This document shows, piece by piece, positions 47,786-58,465 of a DNA stretch of 64,000 nt. This DNA is from Heterocephalus glaber. Its lineage: Eukaryota > Chordata > Mammalia > Rodentia > Bathyergidae. The notes beneath the pieces were generated by a model. The model saw only the letters and a program-made list of their open reading frames with translations. It did not search any database and had not been told where the DNA came from. Both the position numbers and the translations under genes were made by a program. Location of the stretch: assembly GCF_000247695.1 (NCBI RefSeq), contig NW_004624855.1, positions 6,297,577-6,361,576 of the forward strand. The letters are read 5' to 3'. Position 1 is the first letter of the stretch; each line of letters opens with the position of its first letter.

Positions 47786-48203
47786 GAAAAAAATTAAAAG
47801 CCCATAGAGTGAATATGTAAAGAAAGAATGAGATTTTTTGTTCAGCCTCAAAATGTGTTTGTGTTTTGACCTAGGTGTTCTTTTTTGAAAAGGTCAAAAG
47901 GTTTAAAAAAATTAAAGCTTTGTAAAAATTTTAAAAATCACCATTGAAATATGATTGTTACAGAAGGAGGAAAGAAAAAATATATAAGTAGAGAGTGTTA
48001 ATGAAGTCTACAGTAGTGGACAGCGATGCCCTCATCCTTTGCATTCACTAGACACTCATTCACTTAGAGCAGCTTCTAGTTCCGTAAGGATGGTCCATAG
48101 TAAGGGGCCTTTAACAATGTAACATTGCTTTCTTTTATACCACAATTTTGCTATACCTTTTCTATGCTTAGATTCACAAATACTTGCAATTGTGTTACAT
48201 TTG

Positions 48204-48372
48204 CCTATAGAAGGGAGGGTATCATGGATCCAGGGGGGAGAGAGGAAGGGAAGAAGGGAAATGGGATGAAAAAAGGAATTAAGCTATGTTACATGTATGT
48301 ACAAACTTCTCACAAGGAATGTAAATATTATTCTACATTTATGTACTAAAAACTAAAATTAAAAAAGAGATA
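48204..48372 (+). mobile_element. L1 3' UTR fragment of a second subfamily
   Basis: 'aagggagggtatcatggatc', a GA/GGGA-rich stretch, 'caaacttctcacaaggaatg' and a terminal 'aaaactaaaattaaaaaag' parallel the tail of the twin-primed L1 at 53270-53395. It abuts the end of the Tigger. Confidence 0.6.
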
Positions 48373-49299
48373 AGCAAACATAAGTTCATTGCAGGCATTT
48401 GAGAAAAGATGAGTATAGTCATTCTCAAAAAATGCAATGTGGCAAAAAAAGAACCCACTTAGAGAATTTATATCCTTATTATAAGGAAATAGAATTCTCT
48501 GAAGATTAGGCCAACCAGATAAACCAGTGTTCTAGTCAGAAACAGGTAGCAGCTTGTGGCTGTCAGTCTGACATATTTTGAAATATATTGTTTCATGTTA
48601 AGAGTTACTGAAGTAAAACTAGGTAGAGAAATGAAATCTGGAGATGGAGTAGGTTGTCAAATTTATATTTTGTCAAGTGTGTGTATTAAGATTTAACACC
48701 TGTATATCTTCCATCTTCTGTTGCTATAATTAAAATTAGAATTTTTAGTACCAAAAATAAAAAGAATGCATGGAAGACGTAGTCTTAAGGAAAAAGAACA
48801 CTTTTTAACATTTAACATGTTATTCTATGAGAAGTTTAGTATGTGGTCTTTATTTCTTCCTCACTTTGTTGGGAAAGAGAATAAACTGTATCCTGAATAC
48901 TCAAAAATGTGAACAAAGAAAACAGCTTAACATGAGGGGATAGAAGGTAGTTTTAAGTTGATTGCTTCAGTCAAGGCTTGGTTAGCCAAATATAAACTCA
49001 AAGTTTATAAGATTAAATTAAATATTGAATCACGATATTTGACTCTCAATCCAATTAATGGGGTTTTACTTTTAAACAGAATTTCCTGAGATCTATCTGC
49101 TTACTGTATCTTCCTTGACTAACCCCTTCCAGATATATATTTTGGGAAAATAATTTCACATGTAAATGATTATATACTCTTGAACATATACTCACATTTT
49201 TCTGGTTTATTCTTCATTCAAAGTATAGCGGTTTGGAGATTTCTAACCTATTTCCTTCATTATTCATATAAATGCAGAAAAGGGTATGGAAGAATTTGG
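48373..49299. other. Unclassified AT-rich interval
   Basis: No supported gene or repeat. Confidence 0.5.
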
Positions 49300-49620
49300 C
49301 TGGCTTTGGTTGAATTTTTGTTCAAGCTATATCCTTTCCATGTCCTTCAAAGCTACACTCAACTTCCCATTTATATTTGCATGATTTCCTGGTAACCCAA
49401 TTCCAGCTCATGTCATTCAACATGAATGCTGTATTAACCTCTTTTGAAACATCCATCTCTTTGTCTTCATTACTATATCAATTAGTTTAAGCCACACCAT
49501 CATTCCAATGCAGGCTCCATGCTAATAAGACAATTGCTTTGTTCACAACTATGTCTGTCTTCATCATCTTATATGCTACTTGGCACACAGTTGAATTTAA
49601 TAAATGTGAATATCGCACTG
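49300..49620 (+). mobile_element. Possible L2 LINE 3' end
   Basis: 'tccttcaaagctacactcaa' and, further on, 'tttgttcacaactatgtctg' with 'ctacttggcacacagttgaa' and 'tttaataaatgtgaat' fit the order of an L2 3' UTR (…ttgttcactgctgtatccc…gcctggcacatagtaggtgctcaataaatg). Confidence 0.45.
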
Positions 49621-49784
49621 GGAAAAGGAACACACATACTTCTTTCTTCCTGCATATGTTTAATGTATTTATGGAATTTCATCATTACTTCAGACTAAAT
49701 TTTCCTATTTTTATGCATTTCTTCTTTGGGATTCCATGTTCCTCTAATAGATATTGTATTTATAGTAATGATGATGATATAAAA

Positions 49785-49975
49785 ATAACTAATAGTGCTC
49801 AGAACTATCTAGATGCTTCCAATACATTAAAATCATTTAATGATCACTGCTGTGCTGAAATGTGACATTATTACTACCTATTCTGCAGATGGAGAAATAA
49901 GAATACAGAAAACATGAAGTGGAAGTCATCCTAGTAAGCAGCAGGGCCAGGATTTGTACCCAGACTTTTGGTCCT
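49785..49975 (-). mobile_element. MIR SINE, antisense
   Basis: 'ttactacctattctgcagat', 'ggagaaataagaatacagaa', 'gtaagcagcagggccaggat' and 'ttgtacccagacttttggtc' match the reverse MIR (…cccattttacagatgaggaaactgag…agtaagtggcagagctgggatttgaacccaggt…). Confidence 0.8.
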
Positions 49976-50689
49976 CTTTCAGTCCTTGTTAAACTTTAGT
50001 AAAAGATAAATCTGTATCCCATTTGGTATTATAGAAAAATGAATAATGGACATTGGTATGTATTTCACACAGAGATAATTTTTTTGTTAGCAACCCAAAC
50101 TAAAGCTTACACAAACTACATGAAGCAAAACTTAGGAACTGATTTCAATGGCAGGAAATACAGCTGGGTCTTGAAGGAATTGAGGTTGAGGTTCACATAA
50201 CTGTCTGTAATAATACCAACATGCTTTTTGACTTTGGCTTTGGGATAAGTTTGGTCAAAGTTATTGGTGCTTATTCTCATCTCTCTTTCTGAAGGATTAT
50301 CATGGACTGACTCTGTTCCTATAATCAAAGTCACAGCTCCTTACTAGGTAGTCTTTCCCACATGGTTCTCTCATTTTATAGCTTTCAGTAATTCTTTCCT
50401 CTTACACATTTAGGCTAGGGGTGATAAGTTTACTTATTAATATTGGTAATTGCATTATACCACAATAATCTATATAGATTATTTTACACCCTGCCCACAC
50501 ATCTGGAAATTCCCTTTGTTAAATTCTCCTCCAACTACCCAATTTGAGCATGCTGTTTGTTTTCTGGTAGTTTCCTGACACAAATTCCAAACTAATTTAT
50601 CTATATTTTATAGTGATTTTTGAGAAAGATCTATATGATCATTACAATAAGCATTGGCTAGAATTTTTTTATGGACACATTTTATTTAT
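49976..50689. other. Unclassified AT-rich interval
   Basis: No gene or repeat supported. The minus-strand frame at 50116-50334 is not recognised. Confidence 0.5.
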
Positions 50690-51045
50690 GTCTTTATTAA
50701 TTTCTTCTTTCTGTGATAAAAATAACTCAGATTGGATAATTTATAAACAATAGAAATTTATTTCATGTAGTTTGGAGGCTAAGTCCAATATCAAAGCATT
50801 GGCAGAGCCCAAGTCCAGGAAGGGCATAGTCCTCATAGATGACGCCTTCTAGGAGTGTCTTCACTTAGTGGAAAGAATGAAAGTATACCCTTTAATCTCT
50901 TTTATAAAAACATTAACCCCCTTTGAGCCTCATGATTTAATTATTTACCCAAATGTCCCATACCTTAATACACTACTAAGACCTTGACTATTTGATTCCA
51001 ACACCTGAACTTGGAGGGGAATTCCAACATTTGAACCATAACATA
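50690..51045 (-). mobile_element. MLT1-type MaLR LTR, antisense
   Basis: 'tggataatttataaacaata' and 'gaaatttatttcatgtagtt' (reverse of the LTR 3' end), then 'tggaggctaagtccaatatc', 'atagatgacgccttctagga', and 'tgaacttggaggggaattcc' at the far side, match the reversed MLT1 consensus order. Confidence 0.8.
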
Positions 51046-51391
51046 ATTTTCCATTTAAGTTTTAGGGATGATATTTAAATACCTTTACTCTAAAGAAAGA
51101 CACATTGTTTTTAATTCAAGTTTCCTTCCGACGTTTTCCTGCTAACTAAATTATGAGCCTTTCTTCAAATTTTCCATAGGAAAAACTAAATTTATATTTT
51201 AAAAAAATAGTTGAGGATAGATGTATATGATAGTAACTTCCAGGAGAGTAACAACACTCCTGACTTCCTGATATTTACGCCCTTGTGCATTTTCCTTCTT
51301 AGGTCAAGTCACAGAGTGTTTTTGTGTTTTATGGAATACTACCACATATGACTTCTCATTCAATGTCATTAAAAGCACTCGGTCCTTAATT
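51046..51391. other. Unclassified spacer
   Basis: Short AT-rich sequence between the MLT1 and the twin-primed L1; nothing recognised. Confidence 0.5.
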
Positions 51392-52411
51392 TCAGCTGGT
51401 TTATTTTTTTGAATTCTTTATGTATTCTAGATGTTAGTCCTTTGTCTGATGAGCATCTGGCAAAAATTTTTCCTCTAGGTTGCCTCATCATTCTATTGAT
51501 TTATTTATTTGCTGTACAGAAGCTTTTTAGTATGATATAATCCCATTTGTTGATTCTCGCTGGTATTTCTTGTGCGATTGAAGTTCTATTTAGTTCTTAG
51601 ACCTATATCTTCAGGTGTTTTACCTATTTTATCTTCCAATAGGTTCAATGTTTAATGTTTAGATCTTTGATCCATTTTGATTTTAATTTAATATATGATG
51701 AGAGATAAGGCTCCAATTTCAATCTTCTACAAACAGATAACCAGTTTTCCCAACACCACTTGTTGAATAGGCTATGTTGCTTCCATAGCCCTTTGGCCCT
51801 TTGTCAAAGATCAAGTATGTGAATGTCTGGGGAATTTTATATATCCTCAACTCTGTTCCATTGATCCATGTATCTATTTTTGTTGTACTACCACGCCATT
51901 TTTCCCATTTTTATCACTATTGCTTTGTAGTATAGCTTGAATTTAGGCATTGTTATACCTCCTGTTTTCCTCTTATTGCCCAAAATTGCTTTTGGTATTT
52001 TGGGTTTCTTCTGAACTTTACGAATTGTAGGATTGTTTTCTCTAGATCTGTAATGTGTGCTGTTGGTATTTTAATCAGGACTGCGTCAAATCTGTGTAAC
52101 AGTTTTGGAAGTATGGTCATCTTGACAATATTGGTTCTACCTATGCAGGAGCAGGGGACATCTTTTCCATTTTCTTCAATCACCTTCAAAGAATTGTAGT
52201 TTTCTTGGAGAAACTAGAAATTTTTCACCTCCTTGGTTAGGTTAATTCCTAGGTATTCCATTTTTTTTTAAGCTACTGTGAATAGTATTATATCGATAAT
52301 TTCCTTTTCACCCCACTCATTGTGGATTTATACAAATGCTAATAATGTTTGTGTATTGATCTTATATCCTGCTACTTTGCTGAAATTGATTATTAATTCT
52401 AAGGGGTTTCT
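51392..52411 (-). pseudogene. L1 5' segment, inverted (ORF2, minus strand)
   Basis: On the minus strand this is L1 ORF2 downstream of the RT core. The frame at 51953-52189 contains '[19 protein letters not shown]', matching the L1 ORF2 …KMSILPKLIY.FNAIPIKIP… segment. 51400-51800 is the reverse of the familiar '…tttgacaaagggccaa…' to '…aaaagcttctgtacagc…' region, ending near 'aagaattcaaaaaaataaac'. It contains stops and frameshifts. It is the inverted half of the element continued at 52412. Confidence 0.92.
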
Positions 52412-53400
52412 GGAAATGGGAAAAAGAAATGAGCAAACATTTCACAGAAGAAGAAATACAAATGGTCAACAAATATATGAAAAAATGTTCAACATCTCTG
52501 TCCATTAGAGAAATGCAATTTAAAACAAGGCTAAGATCCCATCTTACTCTGGAAAGAATGACAATCATTTAGAAGTTAAGCAATAGCAAATGCTGGTGTG
52601 GCTGTAGTGAAAAAGGAACCCTCCTTTATTGTGGGTAGGAATGCAAACTAGTACAATCACTGTGGAATCAGTATGGAGATTTCTCAAAGAACTAAAATTA
52701 GAAATTCTGTATGACCCAGATATCCCCTGCTAGATATCTTCTCCAAACACCTTAAACCATCATACTATAGTGATACCAATGTTTATAGCAGCACAATTCA
52801 TAATAGCTAAATCCTGGAAACAGCCAATATACCCTTTAACAGATGATTAGATTAAAAATGTGGTATCTATATATAGTGGAATATCATTTGGCTATAAAGA
52901 ATAACAAATTTGAGACTTTTTAGTAATATGGATGCACCTGGAAAATATAATTTTGAGTGAAATAAACAAAGCACACAAGCTTAAATACCATACGGTATCT
53001 CCGGTTTGAGTAAGGCAAAGTACAAAGAAAATGATGAAGAAAGGATAGAAAGGTACAAGGGGATGGATCTCTTGCAATAAGGAAGTGATCCAAGGGAACA
53101 GGCTGAAGGATGAGGAGGAGGAGAGGAGAAATGAGAAGAATAAAGATGTACCATGCATAGGAACTTAATAACCACAATTAATGTAAATATTACAGGCCAT
53201 AACATAAACTATGACAAATAATATCAACAGGAAAGAAAAATGGGATAGGAGAACTGGAGAAGGAAGGAGGGAGGGGGAGAGAAGGGAAAGGCAATTAAAA
53301 AAACAACATGCTGTCATTTGTACACGTAACTATTTCCCACAATGATTGTAAACTATATCAACTATAAACATGTACAAGTAAAATTAAAAATTTAATTTAA
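52412..53400 (+). pseudogene. L1 3' segment, direct (ORF2 C-terminus, 3' UTR)
   Basis: On the plus strand it starts 'gaaatgggaaaaagaaatga' and runs through 'catttcacagaagaagaaat', 'atgacccagatatcccctgc', 'gtttatagcagcacaattca' and 'ggaatatcatttggctataa', the ORF2 C-terminal region directly following the inverted half. It then has a GA-rich 3' UTR and A-rich end at about 53385. A possible short duplication 'aagcac' flanks the whole element (51382-51387 and 53412-53417). Confidence 0.92.
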
Positions 53401-53414
53401 AAATATATATAAGC

Positions 53415-53790
53415 ACAGCCACTTCTTGTGCTCTTGGATTGCTTGCTCAGGAACAGATGAACGCTATCTAATAGGGATATTCTTGAAGCCCTGTGGAGAT
53501 GCCAATCTGGGGATCAACTAATGCTCCCCCAAAAATCAGGACCGACTTGTGAGTCATTTGAGTGAATCAGCCTGGACACACTTAAGCCACCAGAGAGACA
53601 AAGATCTGCAGCTTGACATTTGCTTGCAATTAATTGGTGACTCACCATAAGCCTAATCTGTTCAGTCAGTTTATTCTCAGGAATTGAGAATCACTAATTC
53701 AGAAACTGGAAGAGGACATAGTCATTATTTTAAATAACTAAACTTTGAGATTATTACTACAAGAAGTTAATAAGTAAAAGAAAGTGAATA
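53415..53790 (+). mobile_element. MLT1-type MaLR LTR fragment
   Basis: 'agccctgtggagatgccaat', 'ctggggatcaactaatgctc', 'aggaccgacttgtgagtcat', 'ttgagtgaatcagcctggac' and, near the end, 'aataactaaactttgagatt' follow the order of old MLT1 LTRs (…cctatggagaggcccatgtgg…tgagtgagccatcttgga…gccactaagttttggggt…). Confidence 0.6.
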
Positions 53791-55625
53791 AAAGGGCAAA
53801 TATATACTGAATTTCATTTTTGATTACAGAAGAAAAAAATTGTAAGACAAGGGGGTGGAAAGTATTCAAAGGGAATGAATTCCATGACATGTCTTAGAAT
53901 TAAATTCAAAAAACATGTGTGGGCCCTTTTTTGGGCAAATATATATTTATATAATATATATATGTATTTTATCTACAGACTATATATATAATATGTCTTT
54001 GCAACACGGCAGACTTTGAAACATAAGCACAATTTTACTGAGGAATGTGAAGAAGTAATTGGCCCCAAAAGAAACTCTCATAAGTAAGAGTTCAGCCAAG
54101 AGAGAAAAAAGATGGTGAGAGGATTCTGGGACCAGTGGAACATCAGTGTGAAACAATAAATTTTAAAAAATGAAAATGTTATAAACATATGTCCACCTAA
54201 GAGTCTTACAGATGTTACTAGCTTGAATCTTGCCCTCAGGATGTTGCAGCCAGAATATTTGTAACTATTCTATAAATAACATTTTCAAATGACTTTTATC
54301 ATGTGGATTTTTGAGGCATTATTTACTATTTATAATATATTGTGTTTTCTAAAATTTTTCGCAGCTGATATCTGAGTAAATGATTGCATTTTAGTTTTTA
54401 ATGCATGTATTTTAACAAACATGATGTGCTTATAAACACATTAGTCTTCATTTATCTCCCAAGGGTTTTCTGGGATAGTTCCAATTTAAAATACTCTATC
54501 ATGTTGTTATATCATATGTTAGAGCAATGTGTCTTGATTTTTTTTTGTTTTAGGAAAAAAATTCATTGCAGATCATTTCTTACTATGCTAAAAAGCTTAA
54601 GCAGAAAGAGAACAATCTATGAAAACAGAAAAGAGATGAAAAAACAGCCAACTGGCACCCATGTTTGGGGCTCACATGCAAATCAAGTTATTCTCTGCTT
54701 TCCAACACTTCCCAAATTCTTTTAAAACCATATTTAAAGCTGGATAGCAAGTCTATATGAAATGATCAGTGATATAAATACAAACAGCATTGTGTTGGGT
54801 ACAGCAATGCCAGGAATTGACAGAACCAACAGATAAAACCAAAGCAATTAAGTTTCCATAAACAGTTGACTTGTTGTTGAATCAACACTCTTCTTTATAA
54901 ACAGCAGTGTAGCCAGAAATAAATGACAATCATACATTTCCAATATATAAACCATGGTGGTCTGATGAAGAAATAGAATTCTCTTCCAGCTTTTTGTTGC
55001 AATGTAGGGAAATGAGTTGCTCAGTAATTTGAGAGTTTTACTTTAGACAACATGTGAAATTCTCTGCAAAATATTATAAAGAGTTTATAGATAAATTATG
55101 GCATGTTTTTAACTTAACACCATCCTCCCACCACAAAAAAATAATTTAATTAAATGTGAGCAATTTTTGAGAGATACTCAATTCTCCTTTCCCTTTGACT
55201 ATTTTCTGGGCGCTCATTATGAGCCCTTTATCAAGGCCACAAATTCTGTCCTAAGCACCTCATTCTTTATGTTACTTTTTATTTCCCAACCCTCATGCAC
55301 TAATACAAAATAATTCGTGACTACATACTGTTACCTTATCTTCTTCCTTGTAGGTACTCAATTGAGATATCTCAAAAAAAAGCATGATGAAATATTTTAT
55401 TAAATATTTATATTACTTTATTTATATCTATACTATTTATTTATATCTATACTATTTCATTAAATATATATATGAGAGAGATCTACAGTCACATATATAA
55501 ATATCACTATTTCCCAAAATTTATAGAGATAAATCAAAAATATCTAATTGAACCTGCAGTGATTTTTCTATTCTCATATATGACATCTATGTGAAGTTGC
55601 CTTCTTTGCTTAAAAGTTCTACTGA
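53791..55625. other. Unclassified AT-rich interval
   Basis: A TA-rich low-complexity stretch lies at 53939-53994. The 106-residue frame at 54405-54725 shows no family. An exact 19-bp tandem duplication (ttatttatatctatactat) lies at 55418-55436 and 55437-55455. Confidence 0.5.
55418..55455 (+). repeat. 19-bp tandem duplication
   Basis: Two identical adjacent copies of ttatttatatctatactat. Confidence 0.93.
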
Positions 55626-55658
55626 GTGCTCACTTTGGCAGCACATGCATTAAAATTT
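55626..55658 (+). pseudogene. U6 snRNA pseudogene, 5' fragment
   Basis: 'gtgctcactttggcagcaca' continues to 'tgcattaaaatt', matching the first ~33 nt of U6 snRNA (GTGCTCGCTTCGGCAGCACATATACTAAAATT) with about six differences. It stops abruptly before the conserved central region. No U6 promoter elements (PSE, TATA at the usual spacing) are evident, so it is a truncated retrocopy. Confidence 0.82.
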
Positions 55659-56026
55659 CTATCAATTTTTCACCATCTAACTTAGATGGCATCTAGGATA
55701 TTTAATACTTTGCTATTTAATATTTAGTATAATACTATTTGGTATATCCAGACTTTTCAAGGTAGTCATTTACTTCTGGACAAATCTCTATTAGAATGTT
55801 CCCATACACAGAGAGATCTCCTTTTAAACACAAGGTTTCTTAGGAACATGGGCTATTTTTCTTCTCATTCTCAGAATCTCTCAAAGTATCTGATGCATAA
55901 TAGTACTGTTCCCTTAAATGTATTGCACTACATACCAGGGTCTAAATGAGTTTACATTTGTTTGCTTATTCTATGTAGCCACAGCATCTAGGAGAGAGCA
56001 TGGTTTGTATTAAGATCTTAATAAAC
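55659..56026. other. Unclassified interval
   Basis: AT-rich. 'agcatggtttgtattaagat' next to the TGAA repeat resembles an old L2/MIR 3' end, but too weakly to call. Confidence 0.4.
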
Positions 56027-56063
56027 TGAATGAATGAATGAATGAATGAATGAATGAATGAAA
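56027..56063. repeat. (TGAA)9 microsatellite
   Basis: Nine TGAA units, uninterrupted. It gives the IHSF-repeating frame on the minus strand, an artefact. Confidence 0.95.
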
Positions 56064-56570
56064 AATGCAGCTGATAAAATGCTTCCTTTCTGTGACAGTA
56101 GGAAACTTTTCCTTTTAGTATTCTTGTGTTCTGGTTGGGGCTCTGCTGAACATGAAGCTAATCTTTGCAACTTGTTCCCAGTACAAAACTTAAACACTGG
56201 TGAGATCTCTTGATGTTGCCTAAGTGATAAACTACAAATATGCCCACAGTCATGACTTGTGATCTTCACAGGCTGAGATTTGTTATAAATATCTTGTGTC
56301 CATGCTCTCTTTCTGCTATAATTTCCTTTATTTCCTGTGAGTGGCTGAGGTACTCACTGAGCCAATGTCCCCTCATCTGTTGAAAGGCTGGAGCACATTA
56401 CATAAGCAAAGCCCTGCTTAAAAGCATAATGCAGATTTACAAGCTCTGTGGACTGGGAAGGCTATATTGTGCCTTGTCAGTTTCTTTAATTGAGGAGGAG
56501 ATTAATAAGTGACTGAGCCTTATTGTTGTTATGTGAGATTATACCCAATGTGACCTAAAAGAATCAACTA
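56064..56570. other. Unclassified interval
   Basis: Moderately GC-richer, no gene or repeat recognised. Confidence 0.45.
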
Positions 56571-57115
56571 TTTCTATAACCTTAAACATTTGACAATAGT
56601 TACTAAAGGACAGTACTATATGTACTACATAACCCAATAATTCCACTCCTGGGGAATATAGCATTAACCAAATAAAAGTGACCAACAACAGTGTAGACTG
56701 AAAGATTCATAGAAAAAATGTTCACACAAGTTTTTCTTTATATGTGTAAACCAAACACAGTAAAAAAATAATATGAATGATAAAATGGATAAATTGTATG
56801 GTATGTGTAAGTGGGATACGACACAGTCAATAGCAAACATATACTTTTCACACACATGCGAATGAATCTTAGAGCTATAATATTGAGTGAACAAGGTTAA
56901 ACACTAAAAATAACCCATGGCTATAAAAATTAGAATAATTTTTATTTGGAGGGCTGGAATGGGCATATAGGACCTTCTTGGGTGTTGGAAATATTCTGTA
57001 CATGTATATTGACTTTGGCAGTGATTACAGAGCTATATGTACTTACAAATTTATCAAACTGCACACTTCAGATTTGTATACTTTACTATGATAGCATGAT
57101 AGGGTATTAATAGAT
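56571..57115 (+). mobile_element. Old L1M/HAL1-type 3' end
   Basis: 'acccaataattccactcctg' then 'atgaatcttagagctataat' with 'attgagtgaac', 'gttggaaatattctgtacat' and 'aaatttatcaaactgcacac' match the 3' part of old mammalian L1M elements (…cccagcaattccactcct…gaatctcaaaaacattatgctgagtgaa…atggaaatgttctgtatc…atcaaactgtacac…). Confidence 0.85.
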
Positions 57116-57394
57116 TCACTGAGGCAAAGAAGATTAAAAACAGAAAATGTGTTGTTCCTTGTACAGTTTGCTGTCATCAGTTCTTTGGGTAAAGCAAGGA
57201 AGAGGCTGTTCCTCTAGTACATGGGCCCTCAGAAGGGTATTGTCCAAGAGTTTGATATCTGAAAACACACATCAAAGGACAGACCATAGGGCAATACTCA
57301 GTGCTGCTCAGTCTTCCCTCATCCATGATCCTTCCCAAAAAATATTAACTTTCAATTGTTTATGCTCTATTTATCAATAAGAAACATAATCACA

Positions 57395-57492
57395 GGCCAG
57401 GGATTTAGCTCAGTAGTACCACCGCCTGCCTTACAAGCATAAGGTCCTGAGTTTGATCCCCCGGTACCAAAAAAACCCCAACAAAAAACCTC
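57395..57492 (+). mobile_element. ID SINE
   Basis: 'ggccagggatttagctcagt', 'caccgcctgccttacaagca' and 'gagtttgatcccccggtacc' give a complete ID with a mixed A/C tail. A 7-bp flank repeat cataatc (57385-57391 and 57493-57499) may be the target duplication. Confidence 0.93.
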
Positions 57493-57524
57493 CATAATCT
57501 TAAGGTAAAAAATAAGGAAAATAA

Positions 57525-57619
57525 GGGCTGGGGATGTAGCCCAGTGGTGCCATGCCTGTCTGGCAAGCACAAGATCCTGAGCACGATTCCTAATATCAAA
57601 ACTAAATAAATAAATACCT
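57525..57619 (+). mobile_element. ID SINE with perfect 15-bp TSD
   Basis: 'gggctggggatgtagcccag', 'tgtctggcaagcacaagatc' and 'gagcacgattcctaatatca' form a complete ID body with an (AAAT) tail. The duplication aaataaggaaaataa is identical at 57510-57524 and 57620-57634. It lies about 35 bp downstream of another ID. Confidence 0.95.
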
Positions 57620-57734
57620 AAATAAGGAAAATAAATTTCAATAGTGTCTCATGTTTCTGGTATTACTATCTAAACGTTTTAAACAGTACTTATAGCTCTA
57701 AGTTGTCTTTAGTGCATGAAATGATTGTTAAGAA

Positions 57735-58160
57735 GGAATTGTGGCTAAAGCCAATGGGGTAGTACTTCTGCTGATTGGTAATACTTCTGCTCAGAAAAGC
57801 TGTCGTTTTCTTTACCTGTGTTCAAGCAAATCTGTGATGCTTTGGTTAAAATGGGCTACTTGGTCTTCAGACTTGCAGTCCCCACACAATGGAGGTTCAT
57901 TTAGTCCATCCTGGCAGTATAGCCAAGATCAGCCGAGGGATACATCCTGTCCCAAGTCTTCAGAGAACAGCCTCAGGCTGGACCCACAGGGCCTCCTGCC
58001 TGGACCCGCTCTCACTTCCACCACTCCCACCTCTGAGCCACGTTCTCCAACTCTAACCTCCACGTGGGTGTCTTCGTTCCAACACAGGTTTTGCTGTTTG
58101 CCTAAATCCCTGCATATCACCTATTTTTCATGTCTTCAGTCTCACACTCTGACTTCTAGT
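57735..58160 (+). other. GC-richer block with 150-codon frame, unidentified
   Basis: The frame at 57741-58193 is open for 150 codons, about half of it inside a GC-richer stretch (57940-58090). It is Ser/Pro/Thr/Leu-rich with no motif I recognise. It ends in a run of Tyr from a (TTA)/(TAT) repeat at about 58162-58180. There is no good initiation context, splice signal or family support. It is more likely an LTR-like or unique segment with a chance frame than a gene. Confidence 0.3.
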
Positions 58161-58345
58161 ATTTATTATTATTATTATAATATTAGTGCATGATGTTAAT
58201 ATAACATGATTATGGAATTTATTTTGGAAACTTGACACGTGCAATTAATATATCTTAATCAATTTCATTCCCCTGCTCCCCTCTCCTTTTCCTGCCTCCT
58301 CCCACTTATCCACTACTCACCTCTAGAAGCCTACTTTCATTTCAC

Positions 58346-58465
58346 TGACCTCTTTCCTTTATTTTGATTTTTTATTTATTAATGTATGTCATCCCAATAG
58401 ATAGAGCTTGACCTAATAAATACATACATTAATAAATAAAAAATTAAAATAAAGGAAAGAGGTCA
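58346..58465. repeat. 44-bp near-perfect inverted repeat, 32-bp spacer
   Basis: Left arm 58346-58389 and right arm 58422-58465 are reverse complements at 43 of 44 positions; the one difference is at 58365 against 58446. The spacer 58390-58421 is single-copy. The outer flanks stop matching at once. The arms begin 'tgacctctttcctttatttt' and end 'aatgtatgt'. Confidence 0.97.

Larger units (their letters stand above)
45900..48203 (+). pseudogene. Tigger (pogo-like) DNA transposon, transposase decayed and interrupted
   Basis: On the plus strand, 45930-46225 yields a broken DDE transposase C-terminal part: 'TYLRRTFAQAIHVTGK' corresponds to the conserved Tigger …FKAYYLRRTFAQAI…, followed by 'VMQFWM' and 'TLERFMDNL'. 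After a nested ID, 46420-46980 continues in shifted frames with 'LVKAFADLYKLLSMFENKD' and an acidic tail, as at the Tigger C-terminus. 46945-47020 and 47803-48203 match the long 3' UTR ('tgtaggcctaagctaatatt', 'aatgtgtttgtgttttgacc', 'agtctacagtagtggacagc', 'tgctataccttttctatgct'). There are many stops and frameshifts. The 5' half of the element is not visible. Confidence 0.85.

Noticed and set aside
52892..53205. Three overlapping minus-strand hydrophobic frames
   Set aside because: They are antisense to the GA-rich 3' UTR of the twin-primed L1.
56018..56269. Minus-strand frame of 83 codons ending in a repeated Phe-Ile-His-Ser motif
   Set aside because: The repeat is the TGAA microsatellite; the remainder has no family match.
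57395..57460. tRNA gene-like A and B boxes
   Set aside because: All such matches in the window are parts of ID SINEs with A-rich tails and target duplications, not tRNA genes.
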